Shown here in pieces: positions 1 through 11,555 of a DNA stretch of 64,000 bases. Within the stretch, counting starts at the first letter, position 1. The number at the start of each line of letters is the position of its first letter. Both the position numbers and the translations under genes were made by a program. The notes under the pieces were generated by a model that saw only the letters and a list, made by a program, of their open reading frames with translations, was not told the DNA's origin and searched no databases. The stretch covers positions 179,230 through 243,229 of the forward strand of contig NZ_JAVFVV010000011.1 of assembly GCF_030929505.1 (NCBI RefSeq), in the 5' to 3' direction. This stretch comes from Mesorhizobium sp. LHD-90. Lineage in GTDB: Bacteria > Pseudomonadota > Alphaproteobacteria > Rhizobiales > Rhizobiaceae.

Positions 1-504
1 ATGTGGATGCTGTCGACAAAAATGATGCCGGCGGTGGCGGTGCTGTTTCCCATCTACCTGATTTTCCGCGACACCGGCCTGCTCGACAGCCGCATCGGCC
101 TGATGATCATGCTGATGCTGATCAACCTGCCGATCGTGGTGTGGATGCTCTACACCTATTTCCGCGAGATCCCGGGCGAGATTCTTGAAGCCGCGCGCAT
201 GGACGGCGCCTCGCTGTGGAACGAGATCATCTACGTGCTGACGCCGATGGCGGTGCCGGGCATCGCCTCGACGATGCTGCTGAACATCATCCTTGCCTGG
301 AACGAGGCGTTCTGGACCATCCGGCTGACCACGACCGAGGCGGCGCCGCTGACCGCCTTCATCAGTTCGTTCTCCAGCCCGCAAGGCCTGTTCTGGGCAA
401 AGCTGTCGGCGGCCTCGACGCTGGCGATCGCGCCGATCCTGATCATGGGCTGGTTTTCGCAGAAGCAGCTTGTGCGCGGGCTGACTTTCGGCGCGGTGAA
501 ATAG
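1..504 (+). CDS. Sugar/polyol ABC transporter permease, C-terminal part
   Basis: Inner-membrane permease of a carbohydrate ABC importer (MalG/SmoG-like, binding-protein-dependent). The 167 visible residues are mostly hydrophobic. They carry the cytoplasmic EAA loop that contacts the ATPase (EAARMDGASLWNEI, about residues 62-75). Family members are about 270-280 aa, so the N-terminal part lies before the window and the first ATG here is internal. The matching ATPase starts 157 bases downstream and polyol dehydrogenases follow, so a sugar alcohol is the likely substrate. Substrate assignment is inference. Confidence 0.88.
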   Translation: MWMLSTKMMPAVAVLFPIYLIFRDTGLLDSRIGLMIMLMLINLPIVVWMLYTYFREIPGEILEAARMDGASLWNEIIYVLTPMAVPGIASTMLLNIILAWNEAFWTIRLTTTEAAPLTAFISSFSSPQGLFWAKLSAASTLAIAPILIMGWFSQKQLVRGLTFGAVK

Positions 505-513
505 GGGCGCCAG

Positions 514-646
514 TCCCTCCCCCTTGAGGGGAGGGTGGCGAGCGAAGCGAGCCGGGAGGGGTCCTGGCGGCCGAGCACTGCATCAACGACCCCACCCGGC
601 CAACCGCCTGCGGCGGCTGTCCACCCTCCCCTCAAAGGGGGAGGGA
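514..646. repeat. Intergenic inverted repeat, family B
   Basis: The arms TCCCTCCCCCTTGAGGGGAG (from 514) and CTCCCCTCAAAGGGGGAGGG (626-645) are near-perfect inverse copies enclosing about 85 bases. The element fills the gap between the permease and the ATPase gene and ends just before the ATPase ribosome-binding site. A related element lies at 63720-63882. It can fold in RNA and may act as a transcript-stabilising or attenuating hairpin inside the operon. That role is inference. Confidence 0.7.
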
Positions 647-660
647 CCAAGGAGGAGACC

Positions 661-1668
<1,008 letters not shown>

Positions 1669-1808
1669 GCTGGAGGTCAACAACCTCTCGCAGGAGACGG
1701 GATTGGGTCGGCGCGCTGCCGCGCCGACCCCAGCCCGGCGCTGCGCGCCGACCACTCAAGGGGGGCGGCGCCACGGCGGCCGGCTAACAGAGCAAGGAAA
1801 CCGTCGCC

Positions 1809-3278
<1,470 letters not shown>

Positions 3279-3300
3279 CATGGCGCTCCCGGGCGGAGGG

Positions 3301-3402
3301 CGGAAATAAGGGGACAGTTTACTTAATTCCGGTAATTCCGGTCTTCCTCGCGGCATAGGCAGGAGCAGGCCCGGAATTGAGTAAACTGTCACCGGATTTC
3401 CG
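3301..3402. repeat. Inverted repeat with ACAGTTTACT arms, family C
   Basis: The left arm (3310-3332, containing GGGGACAGTTTACTTAATTC) and right arm (3371-3393, containing GAATTGAGTAAACTGTC) pair with about two mismatches. The flanks GCGGAAAT and ATTTCCGC extend the match. It lies 22 bases after the polyol dehydrogenase stop codon. A second copy with a different loop is at 21256-21329, also just behind an operon end. This looks like a dispersed, MITE/REP-like element. Confidence 0.7.
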
Positions 3403-3467
3403 CTTCACGCTGGCGCTTTCGGCCAGCCTGACATAGCGTCGCCGGCCTGCGCAGCGGGAGGAATTTC

Positions 3468-4259
3468 ATGGATCTCGGACTGAAGGACAAGGTGGCGGCG
3501 ATCACCGGCGGCTCGATCGGCATCGGGCTCGGCGTGGCGGAGGCTTTTGCGCGCGAGGGCGCGCATCTGCTGCTCGCCGCGCGCCAGGGCGAAAGGCTAG
3601 CGGCCGAGGCCGGCCGCATCGCCGAGACCTATGGCGTCACCGCCGTGCCGGTGCCATGCGACGTTGCCACCGTCGAAGGTGCGGAGGAATTCGTCGCCGC
3701 GGCGCGCGAAAAGTTCGGTGGCGCCGACATACTCGTCAACAACGCCGGCACCGGCTCCAACGAAACGATCATGGAGGCCGCGGACGAGAAGTGGCAGGCC
3801 TATTGGGAACTGCATGTGATGGCAGCCGTACGGCTGGCGCGCGGTTTCGTGCCGATGATGAAGGTGCGCGGCGGCGGTGCGATCCTGCACAACGCCTCGA
3901 TCTGCGCCGTGCAGCCGCTGTGGTACGAGCCGATCTACAACGTCACCAAGGCTGCGCTGCTGATGTTCTCGAAAAACCTCGCCAACGAGGTGATCAAGGA
4001 CAATATCCGCGTCAACACCGTCAATCCCGGCCTGATCCTGACGCCCGACTGGGTGAACACGGCGAAAAAGCTGACGGCGGGTTCCGGCGGCGACTGGCAG
4101 GGTTATCTGCAGTCGGTGGCCGACGAGTTCGCTTCGATCAAGCGTTTCGGCACGGTGGAGGAACTGGCGAATTTTTTCGTGTTCCTGTGCTCTGAGCGGG
4201 CGAGCTATTCGGTCGGCGCGACATATTATGTCGACGGCGGCATGTTGAAGACGGTGTGA
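3468..4259 (+). CDS. SDR family oxidoreductase
   Basis: Short-chain dehydrogenase/reductase of 263 aa. The cofactor motif TGGSIGIG is at residues 13-20 and NNAG at 91-94. The catalytic residues are S144, Y157 and K161 (YNVTK). It starts at the ATG after GGGAGGAATTTC. Located between a polyol dehydrogenase and a HAD phosphatase in the same direction, it probably oxidises a polyol or sugar in that pathway. SDR substrate cannot be assigned from sequence alone. Confidence 0.9.
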   Translation: MDLGLKDKVAAITGGSIGIGLGVAEAFAREGAHLLLAARQGERLAAEAGRIAETYGVTAVPVPCDVATVEGAEEFVAAAREKFGGADILVNNAGTGSNETIMEAADEKWQAYWELHVMAAVRLARGFVPMMKVRGGGAILHNASICAVQPLWYEPIYNVTKAALLMFSKNLANEVIKDNIRVNTVNPGLILTPDWVNTAKKLTAGSGGDWQGYLQSVADEFASIKRFGTVEELANFFVFLCSERASYSVGATYYVDGGMLKTV

Positions 4260-4280
4260 TGGGAGGGGTTCGTTTGCTGT

Positions 4281-4452
4281 CTCGCCGCACCCCCCTCTGT
4301 CCTGCCGGACATCTCCCCCTCAAGGGGGGAGATTGGCACCTTCGTTCTTCTCGTCTGCTCGTTGAGGTTGGTGATTGGCCAAACCCAAGCGGCCGGCCAA
4401 TCTCCCCCCTTGAGGGGGAGATGTCCGGTAGGACAGAGGGGGGTGCGGCGAG
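4281..4452. repeat. Paired inverted repeat, family A, copy 1
   Basis: The outer arms CTCGCCGCACCCCCCTCTGT (4281-4300) and their inverse ending GGGGTGCGGCGAG (4452) bracket the element. Each arm contains CTGTCCTGCCGGACATCTCC or a close inverse and a small internal hairpin (CCCCCTCAAGGGGGG). Copies 2 and 3 at 14104-14274 and 45428-45598 have the same architecture. It fills the SDR-HAD gap. Confidence 0.8.
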
Positions 4453-4500
4453 GTATGGCCCGTTCGGCCACCGATATTGCCTTCAAGGCAAGCACGCGTA

Positions 4501-5184
4501 ATGCAGCCGCGCCTGATCATCTTCGACTGCGACGGGGTGCTGGTCGACAGTGAGCCGATCTCCATGTCGGTGCTGCTCGGCGTGATCGCCGGGGCGGGCG
4601 GCGCGGTGAGCGAGGAGGCCGCCTATCTGCGCTTTCTGGGCATGTCGATGGAAAGCGTGCGCGACATCCTCAGTGCCGATTTCGGTTTCGTCGTCACCGA
4701 GGAACACATCACGATTGCGCGCAGCGAGATGCGGCGGCGCTACGCCGAGGAACTGAAACCCATGCCCGGCATGAAGCAGGCGATCGGGCGGCTCGGCCTG
4801 CCCTGCTGCGTCGCCTCGTCGGGCACGTCGGAGCGCATCCGGCTGTCGCTGGCAACGACCGGGCTGCTGGAATTGCTGGAGCCGAACATATACAGTGCGG
4901 CCATGGTGGAGAGAGGCAAGCCGGCCCCCGACCTGTTCCTGCATGCGGCCCGCGAGATGGGCGCGCCGCCCGCCGCCTGCATCGTCGTCGAGGACAGTCC
5001 CGCCGGGGTTGCGGCAGCCCAAGCGGCGGGCATGCGCGTGTTCGGCTTCACCGGCGGCTCGCATGCCGGCAAGGCCGGATTGCGCGCGAAGCTGGCGGCG
5101 CTCGAGCCGGACCTGATTTTTGATGACATGGCGCTGCTGCCCGATCTCGTCGCGCGGTCCGGATCGCAGGCCAGGGCGGTATGA
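4501..5184 (+). CDS. HAD superfamily phosphatase/phosphoglucomutase-like hydrolase
   Basis: HAD subfamily IA hydrolase, 227 aa. Motif I is FDCDGVLVDSEP with nucleophile D9 and acid D11. A serine in ASSGTS, the lysine in ERGKPAPDLF and the acidic motif VVEDSPAGV complete the catalytic set. The family includes beta-phosphoglucomutases and sugar-phosphate phosphatases, and members are common in rhizobial polyol operons. The ATG at 4501 begins the conserved sequence, eight codons inside a longer frame starting with TTG at 4477. Substrate unknown. Confidence 0.88.
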   Translation: MQPRLIIFDCDGVLVDSEPISMSVLLGVIAGAGGAVSEEAAYLRFLGMSMESVRDILSADFGFVVTEEHITIARSEMRRRYAEELKPMPGMKQAIGRLGLPCCVASSGTSERIRLSLATTGLLELLEPNIYSAAMVERGKPAPDLFLHAAREMGAPPAACIVVEDSPAGVAAAQAAGMRVFGFTGGSHAGKAGLRAKLAALEPDLIFDDMALLPDLVARSGSQARAV

Positions 5185-5362
5185 GTCCGGTGCCGGTGGT
5201 TTTGGCGTCCCTGCGGTCGTTGCGAGGGTCTCCGGCCCGGCGAGCGACGGTTGTTAGCCGGGAAACTTTTTGTTCCAGTCGATTCGCCTGCACTGGCGTC
5301 GCTAGCCGGACACCGGCATCTGATCAATGCCACTCCGTTCTATCCCATAGGCCCGCCCACTG

Positions 5363-6937
5363 ATGCCGCGAAAACTGGTCTGCGCGGTCGACGTCGGGAC
5401 GAGGAGCGCGCGGGCCGGCATCTTCGACACCGCTGGCGCGCTGCTGGGGCGCGGCGACCACCCGGTCATGCTGTACGAGCCCGCGCCGGGGCGGGCAGAG
5501 CACTCCTCGGAAGACATCTGGCGGGCGGTGTGCGCCGCCGTGCGGCAGGCGAGGCAGGCGGCGGATGTCGCGGCGGACGAGATCGCCGGCATAGCCTTCG
5601 ACGCCACCTGCTCGCTGGTGGTGCGCGGCCGCGACGGTTCGCCCCTGCCGGTCGGCGAGGATCGCGACACCGTCGCCTGGCTCGATCACCGGGCGCTGGC
5701 GGAAGCGGCGGAATGCACGGCCAGCGGCCATCCGCTGCTGAAATTCGTCGGCGGTACGATGTCGCCGGAAATGCAGATCCCGAAGGCGATGTGGCTGAAG
5801 CGGCATCTGCCTGAAATCTGGGACCGGACCGGCCTGCTGTTCGACCTTGCGGATTTTCTGGCCTGGCGGGCCTGCGGTTCGGCGGCGCGCTCGCTCTGCA
5901 CCGCGACCTCCAAGTGGACCTTTCTAGCGCACGAGGAGCCCGGCTGGCGGCGGGATTTTCTTGACGGGATCGGCCTGCCGGACCTTGCAGAAAAAGCCGG
6001 CCTGCCGGCGCAGCCGTCGCCTGTCGGCGCCGATCTCGGCGCGCTGGGGCGGGAGGCGGCGCAAGAACTCGGCCTGTCGCAAAACTGCCGCGTGGCGGCC
6101 GGCATGGTCGACGCCTTCGCCGGGGCGCTCGGCGTGTTCGGCTGGCGTGCTCTGGACCCGGAGGCGGCGGCCGGCCGCGCCGTGCTGGTGGCCGGCACGT
6201 CGAGCTGCGTGATGACCATGACCCGCGAGCCGGTGGCGATCGACGGGTTCTGGGGGCCGTATTTCGGGCCGACGCTGCAGGATATCTGGATGACCGAGGG
6301 CGGCCAGTCGGCGACCGGCGCGCTGCTCGACCATATCGTCAGGGTGTATGGCGCAGGCGGCGAGCCGATGGTGGGCCGGCATCGCGCCATTGCCGCGAGG
6401 ATTGCGGAGTTGCGGGCGGTAGAAGGCGAAAATTTTGCGGCGCGGCTGCACGTCCTGCCGGACTTTCATGGCAACCGCTCGCCGCTGGCCGATCCGGCCG
6501 CGCTCGGCGTGATTTCGGGCCTGTCGCTGGACGCATCCTTCGACGGGCTTTGCCGGCTCTATTTTCGCGCCTGCGTCGGCATCGCACTGGGCGTGCGCCA
6601 GATCGTCGAGACGATGCGCGCGGCGGGTCACGCGGTCGACACGCTGCACGTCACCGGCGGGCACACCAAGAACCCGCTGCTGATGGAGCTTTACGCCGAT
6701 GCGACCGGATGCCGGCTGGTCGAGCCGGTGCCCGACGAGGGCGTGCTGCTCGGCACCGCGATGGCGGCGGCGACCGGCGCCGGCCTGTTTGCCGGCTTGG
6801 AGAAGGCTGCGATGGCGATGCGGCAGCAGGAGCGAGAGCGGTTGCCCGACCTTTCCACGCGCACGGCATATGATCGGGATTATCGGATTTTCCTGGAGTT
6901 GCAGCGGCAGCGCAAGGCGATCGGGGAGATGGAATAG
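5363..6937 (+). CDS. FGGY-family carbohydrate kinase, probable D-ribulokinase
   Basis: Sugar kinase of 524 aa with the FGGY actin-like fold. The N-terminal phosphate loop is DVGTRSARAGIFD (from residue 10). The hexapeptide TCSLVV at residues 82-87 is described as a signature of D-ribulose kinases within this family. The C-terminal ATP-binding segment contains HVTGGHTKNPLLMEL. With the upstream dehydrogenases it suggests oxidation of a pentitol (for example ribitol) to D-ribulose, then phosphorylation to ribulose 5-phosphate. The pathway is inference. No strong ribosome-binding site is visible before the ATG. Confidence 0.88.
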   Translation: MPRKLVCAVDVGTRSARAGIFDTAGALLGRGDHPVMLYEPAPGRAEHSSEDIWRAVCAAVRQARQAADVAADEIAGIAFDATCSLVVRGRDGSPLPVGEDRDTVAWLDHRALAEAAECTASGHPLLKFVGGTMSPEMQIPKAMWLKRHLPEIWDRTGLLFDLADFLAWRACGSAARSLCTATSKWTFLAHEEPGWRRDFLDGIGLPDLAEKAGLPAQPSPVGADLGALGREAAQELGLSQNCRVAAGMVDAFAGALGVFGWRALDPEAAAGRAVLVAGTSSCVMTMTREPVAIDGFWGPYFGPTLQDIWMTEGGQSATGALLDHIVRVYGAGGEPMVGRHRAIAARIAELRAVEGENFAARLHVLPDFHGNRSPLADPAALGVISGLSLDASFDGLCRLYFRACVGIALGVRQIVETMRAAGHAVDTLHVTGGHTKNPLLMELYADATGCRLVEPVPDEGVLLGTAMAAATGAGLFAGLEKAAMAMRQQERERLPDLSTRTAYDRDYRIFLELQRQRKAIGEME

Positions 6938-6951
6938 TGCCGCATATTCGG

Positions 6952-6968
6952 GTATGATGAATTCATAC
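6952..6968. promoter_or_regulatory. Palindrome upstream of parDE, candidate autoregulatory operator
   Basis: GTATGATGAATTCATAC contains the perfect palindrome ATGAATTCAT and outer GTATGA/TCATAC arms. It lies 32 bases before the antitoxin start. ParD-type antitoxins repress their own promoters by binding such sites. The function is inferred from position and symmetry. Confidence 0.5.
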
Positions 6969-6999
6969 TCCGTAGACGTGATCGATGAGAGTTTCAGCA

Positions 7000-7281
7000 A
7001 TGACCAACGTCGAGAAGAAAACCATAAGCTTGCCTCCCGAACATGCCGCTTATGTCGACAGCCTGGTGGAATCTGGCGTCTACGGTTCGGCAAGCGAGGT
7101 GGTCCGTGCCGGCCTGCGTGCTCTCCAGGAGCGCGATGCGGCAGTAGAGCGATGGCTGCACGAGGAGGTAGCTCCTGTTTACGATGCGATGACAGCCAAC
7201 CCCGAGCGCGGCTTGCCTGCACAGGCGGTATTCGATGAAATTCGCCGCTTCCATGCCGCTCGATTGAAGCGGCCGGCATGA
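7000..7281 (+). CDS. parD: ParD-family antitoxin
   Basis: Antitoxin of 93 aa. The N-terminal ribbon-helix-helix DNA-binding part has the typical opening (KKTISLPPEHAAYVDSLVESG, then SASEVVRAGLRALQERD). The C-terminal tail is predicted to wrap the toxin. An in-frame ATG at 6985 would add five residues (MRVSA). The ATG at 7000 matches the family start. Its stop overlaps the toxin start by four bases (ATGA), so translation is coupled. Confidence 0.9.
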   Translation: MTNVEKKTISLPPEHAAYVDSLVESGVYGSASEVVRAGLRALQERDAAVERWLHEEVAPVYDAMTANPERGLPAQAVFDEIRRFHAARLKRPA

Positions 7282-7580
7282 AGGCACGAGCCGTCATATT
7301 CGCGCCTGAAGCCCGGGACGATCTGATGGCCATCTATAAATGGATCGACGATGTCGGAAGCCCAAAGCTCGCGATCCGTTACGTCGAACGGATCGAAGCC
7401 TATTGCCTGGGGATGTCCCATGCATCGGAACGGGGACGCCGTCGTGACGACGTCAGGCCGGGGATGAGAGCGGTGGGTTTCGAACGTAGGGCCACGATCG
7501 CTTTCAAGGTTGAGGATGATCGCGTCACAATTCTTCGCATTTTCCATGGCGGCAGGAATTGGGAGGCCGAGTTCGCGTAG
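7278..7580 (+). CDS. parE: ParE/RelE-superfamily toxin
   Basis: Toxin of 100 aa with the RelE/ParE fold pattern: FAPEARDDLMAIYKWI near the N-terminus, then a basic, arginine-rich middle, and a C-terminal strand ending ILRIFHGGRNWE. ParE members poison DNA gyrase and RelE members cleave mRNA. Pairing with ParD favours ParE. It overlaps the antitoxin stop and the pair stands alone, as expected for a stability module. Confidence 0.88.
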   Translation: MKARAVIFAPEARDDLMAIYKWIDDVGSPKLAIRYVERIEAYCLGMSHASERGRRRDDVRPGMRAVGFERRATIAFKVEDDRVTILRIFHGGRNWEAEFA

Positions 7581-7736
7581 CCTGGCTCAATCGAACCGGC
7601 AGCCTCCCGTATTGCCATTGCCGGGTTTTTGAGACAAAAGGCGCCGGCAGCGTGGAGTCCGGTGGAGTCCGTGCCTAATCCGCGGCTTCCGGCAGCAAAA
7701 AATTGCCGACGCGCCGCGATCCGAAAGTAGACGACA

Positions 7737-9146
7737 ATGACCGCGATCGAGGCCGGCGTGCGAGCGCCGGAAAATCCGTGGCGTGGCGAGATCAAGGCGA
7801 TGCTGGCGCTCGGCTGGCCGATGATCCTCACCAATCTCGGCCAGACGGCCATGAACGCCACCGACGTGATGCTGATGGGCCGGCTCGGACCGCAGGCGCT
7901 GGCCGCCGGCGCGCTCGGCTCGAACCTCTATTTCATGCCGCTGATCTTCGGCCTCGGCCTGATGCTGGCGACCTCGCCAATGATCGCCACCGAACTCGGC
8001 CGCAAGAAGCATTCGGTGCGCGACGTGCGCCGTACTGTGCGGCAGGGTCTTTGGCTCGCCGTGCTGATCTGCCTGCCGATCTGGGCCTTTCTCTGGAACG
8101 CCGAGACCTTGCTGAACTGGATGGGCCAGGAGCCGGCGCTGGCCGCGCAGGCCGGAACCTACGTGCGCTGGCTGCAATGGGCGGTTCTGCCCTTCTACGG
8201 CTACATCGTGCTGCGCTCCTTCATCTCGGCGCTGGAGCGCCCCGGCTGGGCGTTGATCATCGTTTTCCTTGCGGTGGCGCTGAACGCGGCACTCGCTTGG
8301 TGCCTGATGTTCGGCCATCTCGGCCTGCCCGAAATGGGCGTCGCCGGCGCCGGGCTGGCGACGACACTGGCGAGTTGCTTCATGTTCGCCGGACTGGCGA
8401 CGGTGGTTTCGGTGGAACGGAAATTCCGGCGCTACAGTCTGTTCGGCCGTTTCTGGCGCCCCGACTGGCCGCGTTTCCAGGCGCTGCTGAAGCTCGGCAT
8501 GCCGATCGCCGGCATCCTGGCTTTCGAGGTCACTATCTTCAATGCCGCGGCGCTGCTGATGGGGCTGATCGATTCCGCCTCGCTCGCCGCCCATGCCATC
8601 GCCATACAGATCGCCTCGATCTCCTTCATGGTGCCGCTGGGCATGAATCAGGCGGTGACGGTGCGCGTCGGGCTGGCCTTCGGCGCGCGCGATCCAGACG
8701 GCATCGCGCGGGCCGGCTGGACGGCCTATGCGATCGGCGTCGGTTTCATGGCGCTGACGGCGCTGGCGATGATCACCATGCCGACCGTGCTGATTGCCGG
8801 CTTCATCGACATGGGCGCGCCGGAGAACAAGGATGTGATCGCGCTGGCGGTGACGTTCCTGGCCTTCGCGGGCCTGTTCCAGGTCGCCGACGGCGCGCAG
8901 GCGGTGGGCGCCGGCATGCTGCGCGGTCTGCACGACACCAAGGTGCCGATGATCTACGCGGCGATCGGCTATTGGGGCGTGGGCCTGCCGCTCGGCGCGC
9001 TGCTCGCGTTCCCGCTGGGGCTGAAGGGCAATGGCATCTGGATCGGCCTGTCGGCCGGGCTGATCGTGGTCGCCGTGCTGCTGCTGGCACGCTGGCTGCG
9101 GCGCGAGCGGCTGGGTCTGATGGACGAGAGACGGGCGTTCGGGTGA
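7737..9146 (+). CDS. MATE family multidrug/metabolite efflux transporter
   Basis: Inner-membrane transporter of 469 aa with about twelve hydrophobic segments in two related halves. Family hallmarks include GWPMILTNLGQTAMNATDVMLMGRLG in the first helix region and MVPLGMNQAVTVRVG in the second half. MATE proteins export cationic drugs or metabolites in exchange for Na+ or H+. It is monocistronic. The start codon is not backed by a strong ribosome-binding site, but homologous sequence begins close to it. Confidence 0.92.
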   Translation: MTAIEAGVRAPENPWRGEIKAMLALGWPMILTNLGQTAMNATDVMLMGRLGPQALAAGALGSNLYFMPLIFGLGLMLATSPMIATELGRKKHSVRDVRRTVRQGLWLAVLICLPIWAFLWNAETLLNWMGQEPALAAQAGTYVRWLQWAVLPFYGYIVLRSFISALERPGWALIIVFLAVALNAALAWCLMFGHLGLPEMGVAGAGLATTLASCFMFAGLATVVSVERKFRRYSLFGRFWRPDWPRFQALLKLGMPIAGILAFEVTIFNAAALLMGLIDSASLAAHAIAIQIASISFMVPLGMNQAVTVRVGLAFGARDPDGIARAGWTAYAIGVGFMALTALAMITMPTVLIAGFIDMGAPENKDVIALAVTFLAFAGLFQVADGAQAVGAGMLRGLHDTKVPMIYAAIGYWGVGLPLGALLAFPLGLKGNGIWIGLSAGLIVVAVLLLARWLRRERLGLMDERRAFG

Positions 9147-9190
9147 GGTGACGACATTGCGTCAGCGAGTAGGCTGTTCTCAGTTTCTTT

Positions 9191-9452
9191 GCCCCTCTCT
9201 TGGATTTTCTACGACTTAACCTCGCATTTCGCCTTCGCCCTCCGGGCTTCGGCTGCTCGGCTAAGATCGTGAAAATCCATTCTCCCCCGCAAGGGGGGAG
9301 ATAGGCGCTGCCGCAAACTTGTCGCCAATCTCCAACGTTGATGCCAGCTCTATCTCTCCCCTTGCGGGAGAGAAAGCGATTTCAACACCTTAGCTGGAGC
9401 AGGGCGAAGCCCGTCAGCGACAGCTAAGTGTTAGAAATCGCAAGAGAGGGGC
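9191..9452. repeat. Nested inverted repeat between convergent genes
   Basis: The 347-base gap between the MATE gene and the agmatinase holds a large nested inverted repeat. The outer arms are GCCCCTCTCTT (9191-9201) and AAGAGAGGGGC (9442-9452). Inner arms around 9281-9300 (TCTCCCCCGCAAGGGGGGAG) and 9353-9374 (CTCTCCCCTTGCGGGAGAGA) each form small hairpins. The rest of the gap shows no gene. It could act as a bidirectional terminator and resembles a MITE. Confidence 0.6.
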
Positions 9453-9493
9453 GCTGAAAATGAATGGCGGCGACCGAAAAGACGGCAACCCTC

Positions 9494-10543
9494 CTACTTC
9501 CGCAGCGCCGGGCTGAACACCATCAGCGACAGGATCTCGAACAGCACCTGCGCGCCGGCATGGGCGGTGTTGGCGGTGGCGTCGTATTGCGGCGCCACCT
9601 CGACCACGTCGCCGCCGACGATGTTCAGGCCCTTCAGGCCGCGCAGCAATTCGAGCACCTCGCGTGTCGTCAGCCCGCCGACCTCCGGCGTGCCGGTGCC
9701 CGGCGCGAAGGCCGGGTCGAGACTGTCGATGTCGAAGGAGAGATAGGTCGGCCCGTCGCCGACGATCTTTCTCGCCCTCTCGATGACGGCGGGTATGCCC
9801 ACGCCGTCGATTTCTTCCGCATGGACGACGGTCATGCCGGATTCGTAGGTGAACTCCCACAGATACTCCGACGGGCCGCGTATGCCGATCTGGATGGTGC
9901 GGGTCGGGTCGAGCACGCCGTCGAGCACGGCGTTGCGGAATGGCCCGCCATGGTGGAATTTCGTCTGGTCGAAGCTGCCGCTGGTGTCGCAATGCGCGTC
10001 GATGTGGATCAGGCCGACCGGCTGCTCCTTGCCGACCGCCTTGAGGATCGGGTGGGTGATCGAATGGTCGCCGCCGACCGACAGCGGCAGCACGCCGGCA
10101 GCAACGATCTGGCCGACGCGCTTTTCGATGTCGTCATGGCTCATCTCCAGCCGGTAGCGGCTGCGGAACGGCACGTCGCCGATGTCGGCGACTCTAAGCT
10201 CGCTGACCGGAGCGCAGTCGAGCACGTGGTGGTAGGGTCCGATGCGGTCGATGGCGCGCAGCGCGCGCGGCCCGAAGCGCGAGCCGGAGCGGTTGGTGAC
10301 GCCGAGATCCATCGGCATGCCGACGATGGCGACCTGCAAATCGCCGAAATCCGGATCGTTGGCGTCGACCGGCAGGTAGGGCGCCGACAGGAACGTCGGT
10401 ACGCCGGCATAGGGCGCGACCCGGGTGCCGCCTTTGAAGATCTTTTCCGCCACCCGCCGGAATTTCGGGTCGTACATGTCGCCGCCGGGCAGGTCCGCGT
10501 ATCGGCGGCGCAGCGCTTCCAGTTTCTCGGCGTCGAAACCCAT
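9494..10543 (-). CDS. speB: Agmatinase-family ureohydrolase
   Basis: Binuclear manganese ureohydrolase of 349 aa that removes urea from agmatine (giving putrescine) or from a related guanidino compound. The metal-binding motifs are intact: GGDHSIT, HIDAHCDT and SFDIDSLDPAFAPGTGTPE. The ATG follows GGGGAGATCGTCC on the minus strand. It is transcribed alone and convergent with the MATE gene. Guanidinobutyrase and guanidinopropionase share these motifs, so the exact substrate is uncertain. Confidence 0.88.
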   Translation of the reverse strand: MGFDAEKLEALRRRYADLPGGDMYDPKFRRVAEKIFKGGTRVAPYAGVPTFLSAPYLPVDANDPDFGDLQVAIVGMPMDLGVTNRSGSRFGPRALRAIDRIGPYHHVLDCAPVSELRVADIGDVPFRSRYRLEMSHDDIEKRVGQIVAAGVLPLSVGGDHSITHPILKAVGKEQPVGLIHIDAHCDTSGSFDQTKFHHGGPFRNAVLDGVLDPTRTIQIGIRGPSEYLWEFTYESGMTVVHAEEIDGVGIPAVIERARKIVGDGPTYLSFDIDSLDPAFAPGTGTPEVGGLTTREVLELLRGLKGLNIVGGDVVEVAPQYDATANTAHAGAQVLFEILSLMVFSPALRK

Positions 10544-10803
10544 GGACGATCTCCCCTAGTCGATGGCGGCAGGTTCGCCTTGGGCTTGCAAAAGATCAAC
10601 CGGTTTCGTCGCTTCTGGCGGGCGAGGTCTTGGGCCAGGTGGAGATTCGGTGGTCGGCGGGCTGTAGCCGTGTCGCGAGCGAGCTGCGGCCCCTGGCTCG
10701 GCCGAAAGGGGCCTCACGGGGCGGTGGCGCATCCGATAGTTGTGCTATCTGACGCTTGGCCAGCCGTGAGCCGAGTCGGCGGTGGAAAAATGGGAGGACA
10801 GTC

Positions 10804-11555
10804 ATGAATGATGCAAAGCCGCTCGACGGCAAGGTTGCAATTGTCACCGGGGCCGCGGGTGGCGTGGGGCGGGCGACCGTCGAGCTTCTGACGCGGCGCG
10901 GGGCCTCGGTGGTGGCGGAAGACGTGGACGCCAATGTCGCGCAGCTCGAGGCGCCGAACGTGGCGGCCGTCAGCGGCGACGTGCGCAAGGCCGAGACGGC
11001 GCGCAAGGCGGTCGAGACCGCGCTGTCGCGTTTCGGGCGGCTCGATATCCTGGTGAACAACGCCGCCGTCATCATCACCAAGGACATACTGTCGACCGGT
11101 GAAGACGAGTGGAACGACCTGATGGCGGTCAACGTCACCGGCGTGTTCCACCACTGCCGTGCGGTGCTGCCGGAAATGATCAGGCAAAAGAGCGGCTCGA
11201 TCGTCAGCGTCAGCTCGATCTCCGGCCTGGTCGGCCTGCCCTTGCAGGCTGCCTACTGCGCCAGCAAGGGCGCGATCGTGCAACTGACGCGGCAGCTTGC
11301 GGTGGACTATGCGGAACATGGCGTGCGGGTGAATTCCGTGGCGCCGGGTTCCATCGACACGCCGTTCCTGACCCGCTACCTGGACAGCCAGCCCGACCCG
11401 GTCGCGGCAGAGCGCGCCATCAAGGCCGCGCATCCGATTGGCCGCATCGGCTCGCCGCAGGAGATCGCCGAGGCGATCGCCTCCTCGCCTCCGACGCCTC
11501 GTCCTTCGTCACCGGCGCGATCCTGTCGGCAGACGGCGGCTACGTGGCGCGATGA
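10804..11555 (+). pseudogene. SDR family oxidoreductase with a one-base frameshift
   Basis: Short-chain dehydrogenase of about 250 aa if the frame is repaired. It has VTGAAGGVGRAT, a NNAA motif, and catalytic S and YCASK. From the ATG at 10804 the frame is normal to EIAEAIA at 11481. The family C-terminus (LASDASSFVTGAILSADGGYVAR) then continues in the next frame to the stop at 11555. One T appears to be missing near 11482 (GCCTCCTCGCC where GCCTTCCTCGCC is expected). As written, the original frame runs to 11751 with unrelated sequence. Either a real inactivating mutation or a sequencing error. Confidence 0.82.

Noticed and set aside
1669..1808. Small open frames between the ATPase and the polyol dehydrogenase
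   Set aside because: The spacer has GC-rich repeat-like sequence (GCGCCGACC direct repeats). No ribosome-binding site or conserved protein sequence is visible.
4281..4452. Repeats as a possible CRISPR array
   Set aside because: The repeats are inverted pairs scattered as single elements, not regularly spaced direct repeats, and no cas genes are present.
9464..10807. A 447-codon plus-strand open frame opposite the agmatinase gene
   Set aside because: It is antisense to a gene with intact metal-binding motifs. The translation is rich in D, R, A and H without domains, typical of high-GC shadow frames.
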